The notes under the pieces were generated by a model. That model saw only the letters and a program-made list of their open reading frames with translations, made no database searches and had not been told where the DNA came from. The position numbers and the translations under genes were made by a program. 64,000 nt of DNA. It comes from Gammaproteobacteria bacterium. GTDB taxonomy: Bacteria; Pseudomonadota; Gammaproteobacteria; Pseudomonadales; Cellvibrionaceae. Of the stretch, positions 36,560-46,710 are shown one piece after another (the first letter of the stretch is position 1; the number at the start of each line of letters is the position of its first letter). The stretch is taken from contig JAGKWO010000001.1 in the NCBI GenBank assembly GCA_021151835.1, positions 346,878-410,877 on the forward strand. The letters run 5' to 3'.

Positions 36560-37930
36560 TCAGAGCGCGTTTAATGCTTCTTGCAAGTTTTTTACCGCCA
36601 CTACGTCAATACCCGGATTTTTTTCGCGCGGGGCATTAGCAAAAGGGACTATCGCCCGCTTGAATCCATGTTTTGCAGCTTCACGCAAACGCTCTTGCCC
36701 GCTCGGTACCGGACGAATTTCACCCGACAGGCCAACTTCACCAAATACAATTAAATCCTGCGGCAAAACCCGATCGCGAAAGCTCGACACAATAGCCAGC
36801 AGCACCGCGAGGTCTGCGCTGGTTTCCATCACCCGGACACCACCCACCACATTCACAAATACATCCTGATCGCCCACCATAATACCGCCATGGCGATGCA
36901 ATACGGCAAGCAGCATCGCTACACGGTTTTGTTCAAGGCCGACAGCAACACGGCGCGGATTGCCCAGATGGCTGTCATCGACAAGGGCTTGAATTTCAAT
37001 GAGCAGCGGACGTGTACCCTCCCACATCACCATCACCACTGAACCGGGCGCTGCATCTTCTGCGCGTTGTAAAAAAATCGCTGAAGGATTATTCACTTCG
37101 CGCATGCCCTGCTCGGTCATCGCAAAAACGCCCAATTCATTTACCGCACCAAAACGATTTTTATTCCCGCGCAAGGTGCGAAAGCGGGAGTCATTATCGC
37201 CATCCAGCAAAATGGAACAGTCGATCATATGTTCCAGTACTTTGGGACCCGCAAGCGAACCGTCTTTGGTGACATGGCCAACCAGAATCAATACCGTCCC
37301 TGTTTGTTTGGCAAAGCGCGTGAGGTAAGCCGCGCTCTCGCGTACTTGCGAAACGGAACCGGGGGCGGAAGCGATATCTTCCATGTGCATCACCTGGATG
37401 GAGTCAATTACCATCACTTTGGGTGCGACCTGCTGGGCGATAGCGCAAATACTTTCCACGCTGGTTTCGCTCAGCATTTGCAATTGGTCCGTCGGTAACC
37501 CCAGGCGCTGGGCGCGCATCGCAACCTGTTGCAAAGATTCTTCGCCGGTGATGTAAAGCGCGGGCATAGTACGCGCAAGGTTACATAAAGTTTGCAGCAG
37601 TAAGGTGGATTTGCCCGCACCGGGATTACCACCAATCAACACTACCGAACCGGGGACAAAACCACCGCCAAGCACACGGTCAAATTCGCCAGTACCGCTG
37701 CTAAAGCGCGGTACATCATTCAAGGCGATTTCTGCCAGCGTCTGGATTTTATTCCCCGAGGCTCCCCCCGCGTAACCTTCAAATTTCGCTGAGCGATTCG
37801 ACGGTGTTGGGCCAAGGCGCACTTCAGTGATGGAGTTCCAGGCTCCACACTCCGTGCATTGGCCTTGCCATTTTTTATAATCAGCACCGCAGTCATTGCA
37901 TACAAATGCGGTTTTATTTTTTGTACTCAC
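36560..37930 (-). CDS. radA: DNA repair protein RadA
   Basis: A 456-residue RecA-like branch-migration helicase. In order: zinc finger CNDCGADYKKWQGQCTECGAW, Walker A GGNPGAGKSTLL, the RadA-specific KNRFG motif (LRGNKNRFGAVNE), and a Lon-protease-like C-terminal domain. It extends the D-loop in homologous recombination. Confidence 0.97.
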   Translation of the reverse strand: MSTKNKTAFVCNDCGADYKKWQGQCTECGAWNSITEVRLGPTPSNRSAKFEGYAGGASGNKIQTLAEIALNDVPRFSSGTGEFDRVLGGGFVPGSVVLIGGNPGAGKSTLLLQTLCNLARTMPALYITGEESLQQVAMRAQRLGLPTDQLQMLSETSVESICAIAQQVAPKVMVIDSIQVMHMEDIASAPGSVSQVRESAAYLTRFAKQTGTVLILVGHVTKDGSLAGPKVLEHMIDCSILLDGDNDSRFRTLRGNKNRFGAVNELGVFAMTEQGMREVNNPSAIFLQRAEDAAPGSVVMVMWEGTRPLLIEIQALVDDSHLGNPRRVAVGLEQNRVAMLLAVLHRHGGIMVGDQDVFVNVVGGVRVMETSADLAVLLAIVSSFRDRVLPQDLIVFGEVGLSGEIRPVPSGQERLREAAKHGFKRAIVPFANAPREKNPGIDVVAVKNLQEALNAL

Positions 37931-37981
37931 AGAAAGTTTCCGTTGCTGCTGCGATGATTTTTGAGAATCCAGTTTTAACCG

Positions 37982-38902
37982 TTACTTTTTTTCGCTGGTT
38001 AATTTCAGATACGCACCCAAACCAACCAATAATGCCACCGCGGCAAATAACATCAACACCGCCGAATTTAAATGGGTAGCATCGCCTAACAAGGATTTAA
38101 ACATCAGCAACAATGATTCGATTGACACGGCGATCACAATGGCCGACATAAAGCGTGAAATCGTGCGGCGGGTTGAACCGGTGTGGTGAACATCTTTATG
38201 CAGCAACACCTCTTCTTCCAGAATCGTTTTTCCCAAATCAAAAATTGCCAGGCCCAACGTCACCAGAATAACCAGGTGGAATGCCTGTGTTGCCGTATTG
38301 GTATGTTCATGCACCACTTCGAACAGGGAACTACCCGCCGAGAAAAGTAATAACCCGGCAACCAGTACCAGCATCCCACCGATAATGCCGTAAACCACCT
38401 GGAAAAATGGATGCACCGCACGGCGCAGACTGTCGCCATTTAAAAACGTAATTAATTTTTCCAGGTTAAAATTAATGACCAGGTAACATACCGCATTATT
38501 GTTATCGATAAAGCGCTGTACGGCCGAAATTGCCAATTGGTGTGTTGCACTGGATAAATAGGGCTGGGTTACCGTCGCCGTTGCTTCATTATTACGTGCA
38601 AGCATGTAGTAAACGCGCTTGCTGCGATCAGAACCCAAACCGGGTTCACGACGCTTGGGGTCGGGAACCGTGGGCGACGCGGCCGACTCGGTAGTCTGCA
38701 CACCTTTATCATCCAGGCAATAAAGCAATTCCACAAATGGATAGGAATCGTGCAAACGCTTAATCACTTCCTTGAGGTGATCAACATCAGTTTCCAATTT
38801 ATTGGGCGACAACGACGTCACAATTGATTCAAGTAAACGTGCAATTTGCGCCTGGTACTCATCATATTTTTTCAACAGGTATAAATAATTGCGTGGGGTC
38901 AT
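37982..38902 (-). CDS. Membrane protein with extracytoplasmic sensor-like domain (PA4610-like)
   Basis: A 306-residue protein. Residues about 1-165 form a helical plus PDC/Cache-like sensor region (SYPFVELLYCLDDKGVQTTE, RVYYMLARNNEATATVTQPY). About 170-300 hold four hydrophobic helices with no output domain. The ligand and partner are unknown. The gene lies just upstream of radA on the same strand, as does a similar hypothetical gene in Pseudomonas. Confidence 0.65.
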   Translation of the reverse strand: MTPRNYLYLLKKYDEYQAQIARLLESIVTSLSPNKLETDVDHLKEVIKRLHDSYPFVELLYCLDDKGVQTTESAASPTVPDPKRREPGLGSDRSKRVYYMLARNNEATATVTQPYLSSATHQLAISAVQRFIDNNNAVCYLVINFNLEKLITFLNGDSLRRAVHPFFQVVYGIIGGMLVLVAGLLLFSAGSSLFEVVHEHTNTATQAFHLVILVTLGLAIFDLGKTILEEEVLLHKDVHHTGSTRRTISRFMSAIVIAVSIESLLLMFKSLLGDATHLNSAVLMLFAAVALLVGLGAYLKLTSEKK

Positions 38903-39023
38903 AGGAGTAACTCTTTATCAAAAATAGCTGCTGTAGTTTGCGCGGCAGTTTACATCATTCATCAAGCAGTTATTGCGCCAGCCTGTAATAAATCAGCGTG
39001 GGCACAATTACAATGTACAAAAA

Positions 39024-39050
39024 ATAAACCCCGGACAAGCCGGGGTTTAT
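39024..39050 (-). terminator. Terminator of the lipase gene
   Basis: ATAAACCCCGG and CCGGGGTTTAT with a five-base loop, and TTTATTTTTT on the minus strand. Confidence 0.88.
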
Positions 39051-39066
39051 AACCGCTGATTAAAAC

Positions 39067-41418
39067 TTAATTCGTCGTCAGGTCAATGTTGCCAGGAGCT
39101 GCGCCGCCTATGGATACATTGCCGTTATTCAATACAAAAGTAACCACCTGGGTTTGCAACTCAGCAGTCACCTGCGGCGCACCGCCTTCAGGACGCAATA
39201 ACGACGAATGGCCACCCGCTGTGAGTTTTACATAACCACGCCCCAATTGGGTGCTGCCCAGCCCCAATTGTGTTGTGTTCAGCAAACTCGCCATTGCCCT
39301 GGTCCCCACCAGGGGGGCACTGGCGGCACTATTGGGAATTACCGCGTCATTGTTAATTTGCTGTACCAATGCGGGCACACCCAACTTCGCCAGGGTTTCC
39401 ATAAAATTGACCGGATCACCGGAATCCATTGCGGTCTGCGCCGCGTAGAGGAACCGCTCGTAGTTGGTAGTGCCGACATTTACACCACTGTTACCCAGGC
39501 CGCCGTTGATGATCGGAGCAAAAGTCGCGGAATTAACCAGCACTTGCGCCACCTGGGTACCCGCCCCGCTGGTCACCAGGCCCCGAATTGGTGTGAGGTT
39601 GGAGGTGAGCCCTGCCTGGGTATCGTTGGTAATGGCAATCTGGTTAACGGTAGTAAATACACTCCCCAAAATACCGCCAAGCGATACGCCCACCACATAT
39701 ACGCGGTTCAAATCCAGACCGGTATTAACCGATTTGCGGATTTCAGTATGGACGTTGCCAAGACTCGCATTGAGGTTCAATAAATCCATCACCGCCTGGC
39801 GATTGTTATCGCGGGTGTTGGTTAAATAGCCGAGGTTAATAAATTGCGCCCCTGAACCATCGGTAGCACCCGGACTGGTGAAATTCATGGGCGCCGGCGC
39901 CCCGCCGGAACCTGCCACGTTAAAATGACGCTCATGGGGGGCATTGGCCCCATAAAGTGTGGCGAACGGAATTAACTTACTTTTCTCGACGTTCAGTGCA
40001 TTCACAAACGCACTGTTAGCGGGTACACCGTGGACCGGTAAATCAATTGCTACCGTAGCAATGCAGCGGCTGGCGAGCGTATGGCCAAGCGCGACAACCG
40101 ATGTCCGGTCACTGGTAATACCGTGCACATAGATCACAGTTGGATAACCACTTGCCGCATAAATTTGCCCGCAATTAGCAACGCCCGCATAGCCCGGAAC
40201 CCAATTATCCTGTGGCAATGTCACTTGCAAGGGTACGGATTCATCGCCCGTTTTGGCTGCGAATGGATAGCGGTAAGTAACGTTGTAGCTACCATCCACG
40301 TCAGCCGGAACAGTTTTTCCCAAGGCGGCAGCAAGCGTTAAATCTGGCTTCCAATTGCGCTTCAGATATTCGCCAAACGCCAGCCCTGTTGCTGCCGTCT
40401 GGTAATACGGCAGCTTGATATAGCCGGTGTACAACTTGCCCACATTGGCCGCGAGCGCGCTGCTGAAATTATTAAAGTCGACCCCGGTTAAACCGGAAAT
40501 TCCCAGCTCACGCGGTTTGGGAGTGGGTAATAAATTGAGCGAGTCCAATTGCTGTGCATTCGCGACTGCCGCTGAGGGCGCAGCGCCCGCCTGGATCTGG
40601 ATACTGGCAATGGCCGCACGCGGTGCCGCCATGGCGACCAACGGTGATATTGGATCCGTAGTGGTAAAGGTATAGGTCAATACCAGCTTTTCTTTTGCTG
40701 CCGCTTCGGTCCATTGTCCGCCGCTCGCCGCTGCCAGGAATTTACTGGCAATGGTCTCCCAACCGACAATCGCATTACGAACCGGCACCAACGCCGTCAA
40801 GGTTTCATAGGCTGGATCGCGCAATGCGTTGTAAGTCCAGGAGCGGGTCAAGGCCGCGCCGGTGCCATCTTTTAAATCGTTGGTCAAAATCACCAGGTAC
40901 TTGGTTTTGGATTTGAGTGGTTTGGTGGGGCGAATACGCAGTGTGTTGTTGGTGCCGCCATCGAGCGAAACGACTTGTACATCAAAATTGGCCAGCCCGG
41001 TTACACCCACGATATTAGCGGGGTCGAGTGCATCCTTGCCGTTGGTATTCAGTTCCACCAAAAATACGGTTTTTCCGGCAATCGCACTGGCCGGTGCAAT
41101 ACTGCCGCTGATGAGCACATCAAAAAATGCCGAGGAGGAAAAACCGTCCATTTGGTTTATTGTCGCCCGCACCGGGTCAGTGGCAGCGCCCAAATCGGCG
41201 GTGCCATCGGTTTCCTTCGCTTTGGCAAAAATCAGATCGGTATTAAACGGAAGGTCGGAAACAATAGGATCAAAGCGGGGATAAGTTCCCACCTGGTAAA
41301 TATCCGGGCCGGATGGCTCCGGGGCTTTCTCGGTATCGCTTCCACCACCACAACCTTGCAGCGTCAGCAAGGCGAGCGTTAATGATGACAACAGGAACAG
41401 ATTAGATTTATTTTTCAT
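39067..41418 (-). CDS. Extracellular lipoprotein lipase (VolA/Pla-1/cef family)
   Basis: A 783-residue lipoprotein with lipobox LQGCGGG (Cys about 23) and a Gly/Ser spacer. The N-terminal domain is like the bacterial virulence-factor lipase N-domain (PRFDPIVSDLPFNTDLIF, LRIRPTKPLKSKTKYLVILT). The C-terminal alpha/beta hydrolase has oxyanion region VIYVHGITSD, nucleophile YVVGVSLGGILG and probable catalytic His near TAGGHSSLLRPEG. Family members cleave lysophospholipids or triacylglycerols at the cell surface. Confidence 0.88.
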   Translation of the reverse strand: MKNKSNLFLLSSLTLALLTLQGCGGGSDTEKAPEPSGPDIYQVGTYPRFDPIVSDLPFNTDLIFAKAKETDGTADLGAATDPVRATINQMDGFSSSAFFDVLISGSIAPASAIAGKTVFLVELNTNGKDALDPANIVGVTGLANFDVQVVSLDGGTNNTLRIRPTKPLKSKTKYLVILTNDLKDGTGAALTRSWTYNALRDPAYETLTALVPVRNAIVGWETIASKFLAAASGGQWTEAAAKEKLVLTYTFTTTDPISPLVAMAAPRAAIASIQIQAGAAPSAAVANAQQLDSLNLLPTPKPRELGISGLTGVDFNNFSSALAANVGKLYTGYIKLPYYQTAATGLAFGEYLKRNWKPDLTLAAALGKTVPADVDGSYNVTYRYPFAAKTGDESVPLQVTLPQDNWVPGYAGVANCGQIYAASGYPTVIYVHGITSDRTSVVALGHTLASRCIATVAIDLPVHGVPANSAFVNALNVEKSKLIPFATLYGANAPHERHFNVAGSGGAPAPMNFTSPGATDGSGAQFINLGYLTNTRDNNRQAVMDLLNLNASLGNVHTEIRKSVNTGLDLNRVYVVGVSLGGILGSVFTTVNQIAITNDTQAGLTSNLTPIRGLVTSGAGTQVAQVLVNSATFAPIINGGLGNSGVNVGTTNYERFLYAAQTAMDSGDPVNFMETLAKLGVPALVQQINNDAVIPNSAASAPLVGTRAMASLLNTTQLGLGSTQLGRGYVKLTAGGHSSLLRPEGGAPQVTAELQTQVVTFVLNNGNVSIGGAAPGNIDLTTN

Positions 41419-41970
41419 AGTAATTCCCTGGACGATTGTATTAAGGCTTCATCAAGTTTAGACAGGATTCGGTGACCTGCGAACAATTTTTCCACGCCTC
41501 AATTGACCGTTGCGGCCAGGCATAATTCACCGTGGGTGTGGTAACTTTCAATTGCCAATCAATAGCTTGGCCTCGCAACTTCACTAGCGACAATGAGCCT
41601 GAAAACGACTGGCAGCGAGCGCTGTAAAGTGAAATGCATGACAAGTAAAAAAATATTAATCGAAAAAATTGGCATTCAAATGCCTATAAAATTTTTAACG
41701 TTGCGTGCATTGGTTAACCCAGGCAATAGAAATATCAGGGGCACGCATAATAAAAAGAAATAGCGCCGGATCATGCATAACAGCAGGTGCGGGACCAATC
41801 CTTGTTAATCAATTTTTTAGAAGATTTGATTGGTTTCCGACAAATCCCGTCATTATAAAAATCGCCGCGTGACGGTTCATCGCAATAAATTAACGCATCA
41901 TTAATGCAATCCGGTGCAATCGCTATCCCGGGTTTACTGAACCCGTATGATGCACCAAAAAAAGCAGGTA
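41419..41970. other. Intergenic region (lipase to repair operon)
   Basis: This non-coding AT-rich gap lies between divergent genes. A 67-codon minus-strand frame (41441-41644) shows no Shine-Dalgarno or family. The only convincing element of the whole gap is the LexA box at its right edge. Confidence 0.5.
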
Positions 41971-41990
41971 TACTGTATATAACAACAGTA
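41969..41990 (+). promoter_or_regulatory. LexA (SOS) box overlapping a -10 element
   Basis: TACTGTATATAACAACAGTA (41971-41990) matches the gammaproteobacterial SOS box, CTGT-N8-ACAG with flanking TA symmetry. A TATACT -10 element at 41969-41974 overlaps it, so LexA would block RNA polymerase. It lies 53 bases before the FAN1-type gene, so this repair operon is very probably DNA-damage inducible. Confidence 0.88.
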
Positions 41991-42042
41991 AGACTTATGC
42001 AGCAGGATCTGCGCTATCACTGGATCCGCACAGACATTAACA

Positions 42043-43716
42043 ATGAACAACACCCCTAACCGCCCCGTTGACCTCGCGCCCGATTATTACCTGAATAATT
42101 TTCGCTTTTTGCTGGATTGGGTACATCAACGTTACGCGGATTTATTAAACGGGCAAGAACAGCGATTTATACAAACGTTTTATACGCTGGAACACGGTGC
42201 GCAGTGTTTGCTGGTGCGTTTGTCCAGTCGCAAAGGCCCGTTATTCCGGCGCGATAAACTGGATTACGCCGAAATTGCCAATCTGGATTCAAGCGCACAA
42301 CAACTTGTTGAGGCCGGCCTGTTACATCGCGATTGCGCGATTAGCCTTGAAACATTAGCGAATACCTTAACCAAACCGGAATTATTAACCTTATTCAGCG
42401 CTCAACTCGCTGGCCTGAAGCAAGCGCGCAAGGAAGTGTTGATTCAGGAACTGCAAACTCAATTTACCGGGCCACAGTGCTGGCATCTATGGACAAGCAA
42501 TCAATTCGGCGACGCGTATTACCTGGATAACCAAGCTATTATCCAAACATTATTATTGTTATTTTTTGGCAACGCCTATCAGGATCTCACCGAATTTGTA
42601 TTGCAGGATTTAGGATTATTCCGTTACGAAAGTTATTCCATTGATCATCAGCATCGTTTATTTAAAAGCCGCGCTGAATTGGACCAGTATCAACAGTTGA
42701 TACACTTACGCGAACAACTGGAGCTTGATAATAGTATTGAGACGCTGATTCAAATCGCAGCGCAGTTGCAATTACCTGGCACGAGCACCAATGAAAAACT
42801 ACAACGCCGCCGAGCCAAACTGAGCAATTATATTGCCTATGAACTGGAGCGTGCCGGTGAGCATTTGCTAGCACGCCAATTGTACGAGCAAAGTCATTTA
42901 TCTCCCGCACGCGAGCGACGCATTCGGCTGCTGGAAAAGCAGGAAGACTTTTCTTCTGCCTGGACCTTACTCACTGAATTACTCGAACAACCGCACGATG
43001 AACAGGAACTTCAGGTCGCCCACCGGATGGCCCCACGGCTCGCCAAAAAACTGGGCATTGCCTTTCCCAAAAAAACCGCTGCGGCTATTTGCGAACAACA
43101 CGTGAATCTACCGCCCATAATCGACGAGCAGGGTAATGCGTTACGTGTTGAAGAAGTGGTGCGGCTTTCGCTGGATAGTGAAATTGCCCCCTGCGTCTAT
43201 GCGGAAAATGCATTGATCGGCGGCTTATTCGGGTTATGGTTGTGGCCCGAAATGTTTCGCGGCATTGAAGGCGCTTTTGCCAATCCCTTCCAGGCTGCAC
43301 CACTGGATTTATACCAGGAAAATTTTATCGCCAATCGCCCCGGCATCAATGCGCTGCGCGCATTATTGGGCACCGGCCAATATCAGGCACACATCCTTCA
43401 TCACTGGGAAACCAAATCCGGCATTGCCAATCATTTTGTAAACTGGTCGTTTTTAAGTAAGGAATTGCTTGAGCTCGCATTGCAATGTATTCCGGCAACG
43501 CATCTCGCGGTAATTTTTGAGCGACTGCTATTCGATATAAAAAATAATCGCAGCGGCTTTCCGGATTTAATCCAGTTTTTTCCGGAGCAAAAAACCTATC
43601 GCATGATTGAAGTCAAAGGCCCCGGCGACCGCATCCAGGATAACCAGGCGCGCTGGCTGGATTATTTTTCCCGGCACAATATTCCGGCGGAGGTCTGTTA
43701 TGTCCGCTGGTCATAA
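42043..43716 (+). CDS. FAN1-type structure-specific nuclease (VRR-NUC domain)
   Basis: A 557-residue protein. Residues 1-430 are helical, with TPR-like repeats. The C-terminal VRR-NUC domain shows the PD-(D/E)XK-type motif: GFPDLIQFFPE, MIEVKGPGDRIQDNQARW. Bacterial FAN1 homologues cut 5' flaps and act on interstrand cross-links. The gene overlaps the next (helicase) by 17 bases and sits behind a LexA box, which fits a DNA-damage role. Confidence 0.9.
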   Translation: MNNTPNRPVDLAPDYYLNNFRFLLDWVHQRYADLLNGQEQRFIQTFYTLEHGAQCLLVRLSSRKGPLFRRDKLDYAEIANLDSSAQQLVEAGLLHRDCAISLETLANTLTKPELLTLFSAQLAGLKQARKEVLIQELQTQFTGPQCWHLWTSNQFGDAYYLDNQAIIQTLLLLFFGNAYQDLTEFVLQDLGLFRYESYSIDHQHRLFKSRAELDQYQQLIHLREQLELDNSIETLIQIAAQLQLPGTSTNEKLQRRRAKLSNYIAYELERAGEHLLARQLYEQSHLSPARERRIRLLEKQEDFSSAWTLLTELLEQPHDEQELQVAHRMAPRLAKKLGIAFPKKTAAAICEQHVNLPPIIDEQGNALRVEEVVRLSLDSEIAPCVYAENALIGGLFGLWLWPEMFRGIEGAFANPFQAAPLDLYQENFIANRPGINALRALLGTGQYQAHILHHWETKSGIANHFVNWSFLSKELLELALQCIPATHLAVIFERLLFDIKNNRSGFPDLIQFFPEQKTYRMIEVKGPGDRIQDNQARWLDYFSRHNIPAEVCYVRWS

Positions 43717-46015
43717 AGCCGAATCGATTACGGAAAAAAATCCCGCTGCAAAAAAAATAAAATCGGTAGCGATTAAAACGCTAGTGGAATTTGCCGCAAA
43801 AACCGGTAGCCTGGACCGGCGCTTTACTCCCGCCCCCACCGGGCTGGAAGGTATTGAAGGCCATAAAAAAGTTACCTCGACACGGCCAGAAGGTTACCAG
43901 AGCGAAGTCAGTTTAAGCATCACATACGGCAATATCACTTTCCGTGGCCGCGCCGACGGCTATGATCCCGATGCGCATTGCATTGACGAAATAAAAACCT
44001 TTTACGGCGATGTGGATCGCATTCCCGAGAACCACCGCGCCCTGCACTGGGCACAAGCCAGATGCTATGGCTGGATGTATTGTGCACAGCATGGGTGCGA
44101 CGAAATAAATCTGGCGTTGATTTATTTTGAGCTGGCAACAGAAACTGAATACTTATTCGATGAAAACTGGCAAGCCAGCGAGCTGCAAGATTATTTCGAA
44201 CAGCTCGCCAAAAAATATTGTGCATGGCAAGCGCAATTAAACCATCGCCAGCAACAATTACACCAATGGCTCGAGCAATTGCAATTTCCGTATGGAGAAA
44301 TGCATGCGTCACAACGAGTCATGGCGGAAGCCGTTTATAAAGCCGCCGCCACTGGCCGGGTCGTCCTGGCGGAAGCACCAACCGGCACCGGCAAAACCCT
44401 GGCCGCACTCTTTCCTGCGTTAAAATCCATACCGCGCACGCCGGTAGATAAAATTTTTTACCTCACAGCCAAAACAACAGGCAAACAATTAGCATTGGAA
44501 AATATCCAGCTTATCGCCAGCGATGCAACCGCACCATTACGCACACTGGAATTAACCGCGCAGGAAAAATCCTGCCTCGAACCCGACAAAAAATGCCGTG
44601 GCGATTCCTGCCCTTATGCACAGGATTTCTACAACAAACTGGAAGCGGCCCGGCTGGCCGCTTTTGCGATTCCAATCCTAAACAAGCACACACTTAACCA
44701 GCTTGCCGCTCAATTTGAAATCTGCCCGTTTTATTTAAGTATGGAGATGAGCCGCTGGGTCGATATAGTAGTCGCGGACGTCAATTATTATTTTGACGGC
44801 GCGCCGCTACTATTAGGATTAACCAACGAATTCGAATGGAATCCTTACCTGCTGGTCGATGAAAGCCACAATTTGATTGATCGCGCACGCAGTATGTACA
44901 CCGCAGAACTCAACCGCGCCGATCTGCTATCGGCAAAAAAAAATTCCCCAGCTGCAATTAAAAAGTCATTGGAGAAAATCAACAAAGCCTGGTCGGCAGT
45001 CGTCAAAACACTTCCGGAGTTTCCGGCAGAATTAGAGCATCTCTCAATCCTGCCAGAAAAACTTGGCCATACACTAGTGGACTTTACCAACACCTATACC
45101 GAATTCCTGCAACAAAACCCGGAACACCCTATCCAGGAAACAATTGCACAGGATTTTTTCTTTGCCGCGTTGAATTACCAGCGTATCGCAGAACTATTTG
45201 ATGAAGATTTTTGTATCGATCTACAAGCGCCCGGCAGCAAAGCCGATATATTAACCTTACGTAATTTAATTCCGGCACGTCAATTGTACGCACGCTTAAA
45301 CTTCGCACACTGCGCCTGCTTTTTCTCTGCGACGCTTCACCCTGCATATTATTATCAAGCCCTATTAGGATTACCTGATGACACCGTACACATCCAGGTA
45401 CCATCGCCGTTTGCGGCCACGCAACTTACCGTAAAAATCGCGGCAAACATCTCCACCCGCTATAAAGATCGCCACGCCGCTGTTGACCCGCTGTGCCATA
45501 TCATCCGGCAACAACTTTCAGAAAGACCGGGTAATGCATTGGTATTTTTCTCCAGCTACGAATTTCTCCAGCAAACAGAAACTCAATTACGCAGATACTT
45601 AGCTAATGAAGATATTCAATTGGTGGTGCAATCTCGCCGCATGAGCGAAACAGACAGGGAAGCATTTATTGCGCAGTTTAACCAACACAATAATTTATTA
45701 GGATTGGCTGTGCTCGGCGGCGCCTTCAGTGAAGGCGTCGACCTGGCCGGAGACGCATTAAAAGGCGCATTTATCGCCACGCTCGGTTTACCGCAAGTGA
45801 ACCCAATCAATGAGCACTTGCGCAATATCATGCAGGTAAAATTTGGCCAGGGTTATGATTTCACTTACACCTACCCCGGCGTTCAAAAAGTTATCCAAGC
45901 AGCGGGAAGGGTTATCCGGAAAACATCGGATTCCGGTTACTTGTGGTTGTTGGATCAGCGGTTTGGGGAAATGCAGGTTAAATCATTGTTGCCGGAGTGG
46001 TGGGGAATAAAATAG
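43700..46015 (+). CDS. Cas4-like nuclease domain fused to a Rad3/DinG-type iron-sulfur helicase
   Basis: A 771-residue protein. N-terminal part (about 1-190): a PD-(D/E)XK-like region with FRGRADGYDPDAHCIDEIKTFYG. Helicase part: Walker A EAPTGTGKTLAALFPALK; four cysteines in EKSCLEPDKKCRGDSCPYAQ and FEICPFYL, as in FeS helicases; DEAH-like LLVDESHNLIDR; motif VI QAAGRVIRKTSDSGYLWLLD. It should unwind DNA in concert with the FAN1-type nuclease. The ATG at 43700, preceded by GGAGG, is preferred over the upstream open frame from 43607. It is the last gene before the cassette array. Confidence 0.92.
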   Translation: MSAGHKAESITEKNPAAKKIKSVAIKTLVEFAAKTGSLDRRFTPAPTGLEGIEGHKKVTSTRPEGYQSEVSLSITYGNITFRGRADGYDPDAHCIDEIKTFYGDVDRIPENHRALHWAQARCYGWMYCAQHGCDEINLALIYFELATETEYLFDENWQASELQDYFEQLAKKYCAWQAQLNHRQQQLHQWLEQLQFPYGEMHASQRVMAEAVYKAAATGRVVLAEAPTGTGKTLAALFPALKSIPRTPVDKIFYLTAKTTGKQLALENIQLIASDATAPLRTLELTAQEKSCLEPDKKCRGDSCPYAQDFYNKLEAARLAAFAIPILNKHTLNQLAAQFEICPFYLSMEMSRWVDIVVADVNYYFDGAPLLLGLTNEFEWNPYLLVDESHNLIDRARSMYTAELNRADLLSAKKNSPAAIKKSLEKINKAWSAVVKTLPEFPAELEHLSILPEKLGHTLVDFTNTYTEFLQQNPEHPIQETIAQDFFFAALNYQRIAELFDEDFCIDLQAPGSKADILTLRNLIPARQLYARLNFAHCACFFSATLHPAYYYQALLGLPDDTVHIQVPSPFAATQLTVKIAANISTRYKDRHAAVDPLCHIIRQQLSERPGNALVFFSSYEFLQQTETQLRRYLANEDIQLVVQSRRMSETDREAFIAQFNQHNNLLGLAVLGGAFSEGVDLAGDALKGAFIATLGLPQVNPINEHLRNIMQVKFGQGYDFTYTYPGVQKVIQAAGRVIRKTSDSGYLWLLDQRFGEMQVKSLLPEWWGIK

Positions 46016-46261
46016 TTAGTAAATCATAAGCTCATTTACCTCCTTAGGCGGCATTCCGTTATTCGTTGAACCATTATATTTCCAGGAAATAACCGTAAGC
46101 CATGGTATTTTATTTCGTACTGACGACTCTGGTAATCCATTCATGAATTTATAGACAATCGGCTTACCATTAACTTCGGATTTACGGACAGACCATACCT
46201 CTTCTGCGCTTGCTATATTTATAACCCCCAGAAGCAAAAAAATACCAAGAATATTCTTCAT
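46016..46261 (-). pseudogene. Truncated DUF695-like exported protein (array end)
   Basis: An 81-residue product with a signal peptide (ILGIFLLLGVINIASA), then EEVWSVRKSEVNGKPIVYKF and IPWLTVISWKYNGS, resembling the first half of DUF695 domains, which are longer. The stop abuts the helicase stop (46015) exactly. No inverted repeat follows it, so both the C-terminus and the attC site seem to have been lost at the junction with the chromosome. An ATG at 46282 would extend it upstream. Confidence 0.5.
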
Positions 46262-46289
46262 GCACGATCTTCCCGCCAACACAGTATCA

Positions 46290-46378
46290 AACGATAAATT
46301 AATTTGCTGCTTTTTTTAGTGGAGACTTACAAACCCTTCATCACGCAAAGCGTACAACTAGAGCGCCGTGTTAAAAAA
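46290..46378 (-). repeat. Degenerate attC-like site (array site 1)
   Basis: On the minus strand it starts TTTAACACGGCGC, which fits an attC left end, and includes GGTTTGTAAGT shared with the other sites. The matching right half is largely missing, so it is the most decayed of the six. Confidence 0.4.
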
Positions 46379-46446
46379 TGCTCTTACTATGTTATGAATT
46401 AAAAACTTGCTTGATTAAATTTAATAAAACAATTTGAAATTACTAA

Positions 46447-46695
46447 TTAAACAATTAATAAGTCTGATTCCAGTATTAGTAGCGTATTAGGTATTTCATT
46501 ATGGCAATAGAGGCCTTTAGATTTTACTAAAACGTCAAACTCTACTAACACACGTCCATAAATAGTTTCCGATTCTAGAACCGTTGCAAGCTCGCCAATT
46601 AGAAGCCAGTAATTTTCTTCAGGTTCGCAATCTTCGGACGATAAAGCTTCACCATTGAATGTTATAAGTTTTACTGTACTTCCGGTTTTTAGCAT
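46447..46695 (-). CDS. Cassette protein, unknown small soluble
   Basis: An 82-residue protein starting at an ATG with AGGAGAG seven bases upstream. LKTGSTVKLI, YWLLIGELATVL, RVLVEFDVLV and GLYCHNEIPNTLLILESDLL resemble short SH3-like cassette proteins of chromosomal integrons. The function is unknown. An in-frame start at 46725 is less likely. Confidence 0.65.
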   Translation of the reverse strand: MLKTGSTVKLITFNGEALSSEDCEPEENYWLLIGELATVLESETIYGRVLVEFDVLVKSKGLYCHNEIPNTLLILESDLLIV

Positions 46696-46710
46696 TATTT
46701 CTCTCCTTTT

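Noticed and set aside
41441..41644. 67-codon minus-strand ORF upstream of the lipase
   Set aside because: No ribosome site, no family; sits in an AT-rich intergenic gap.
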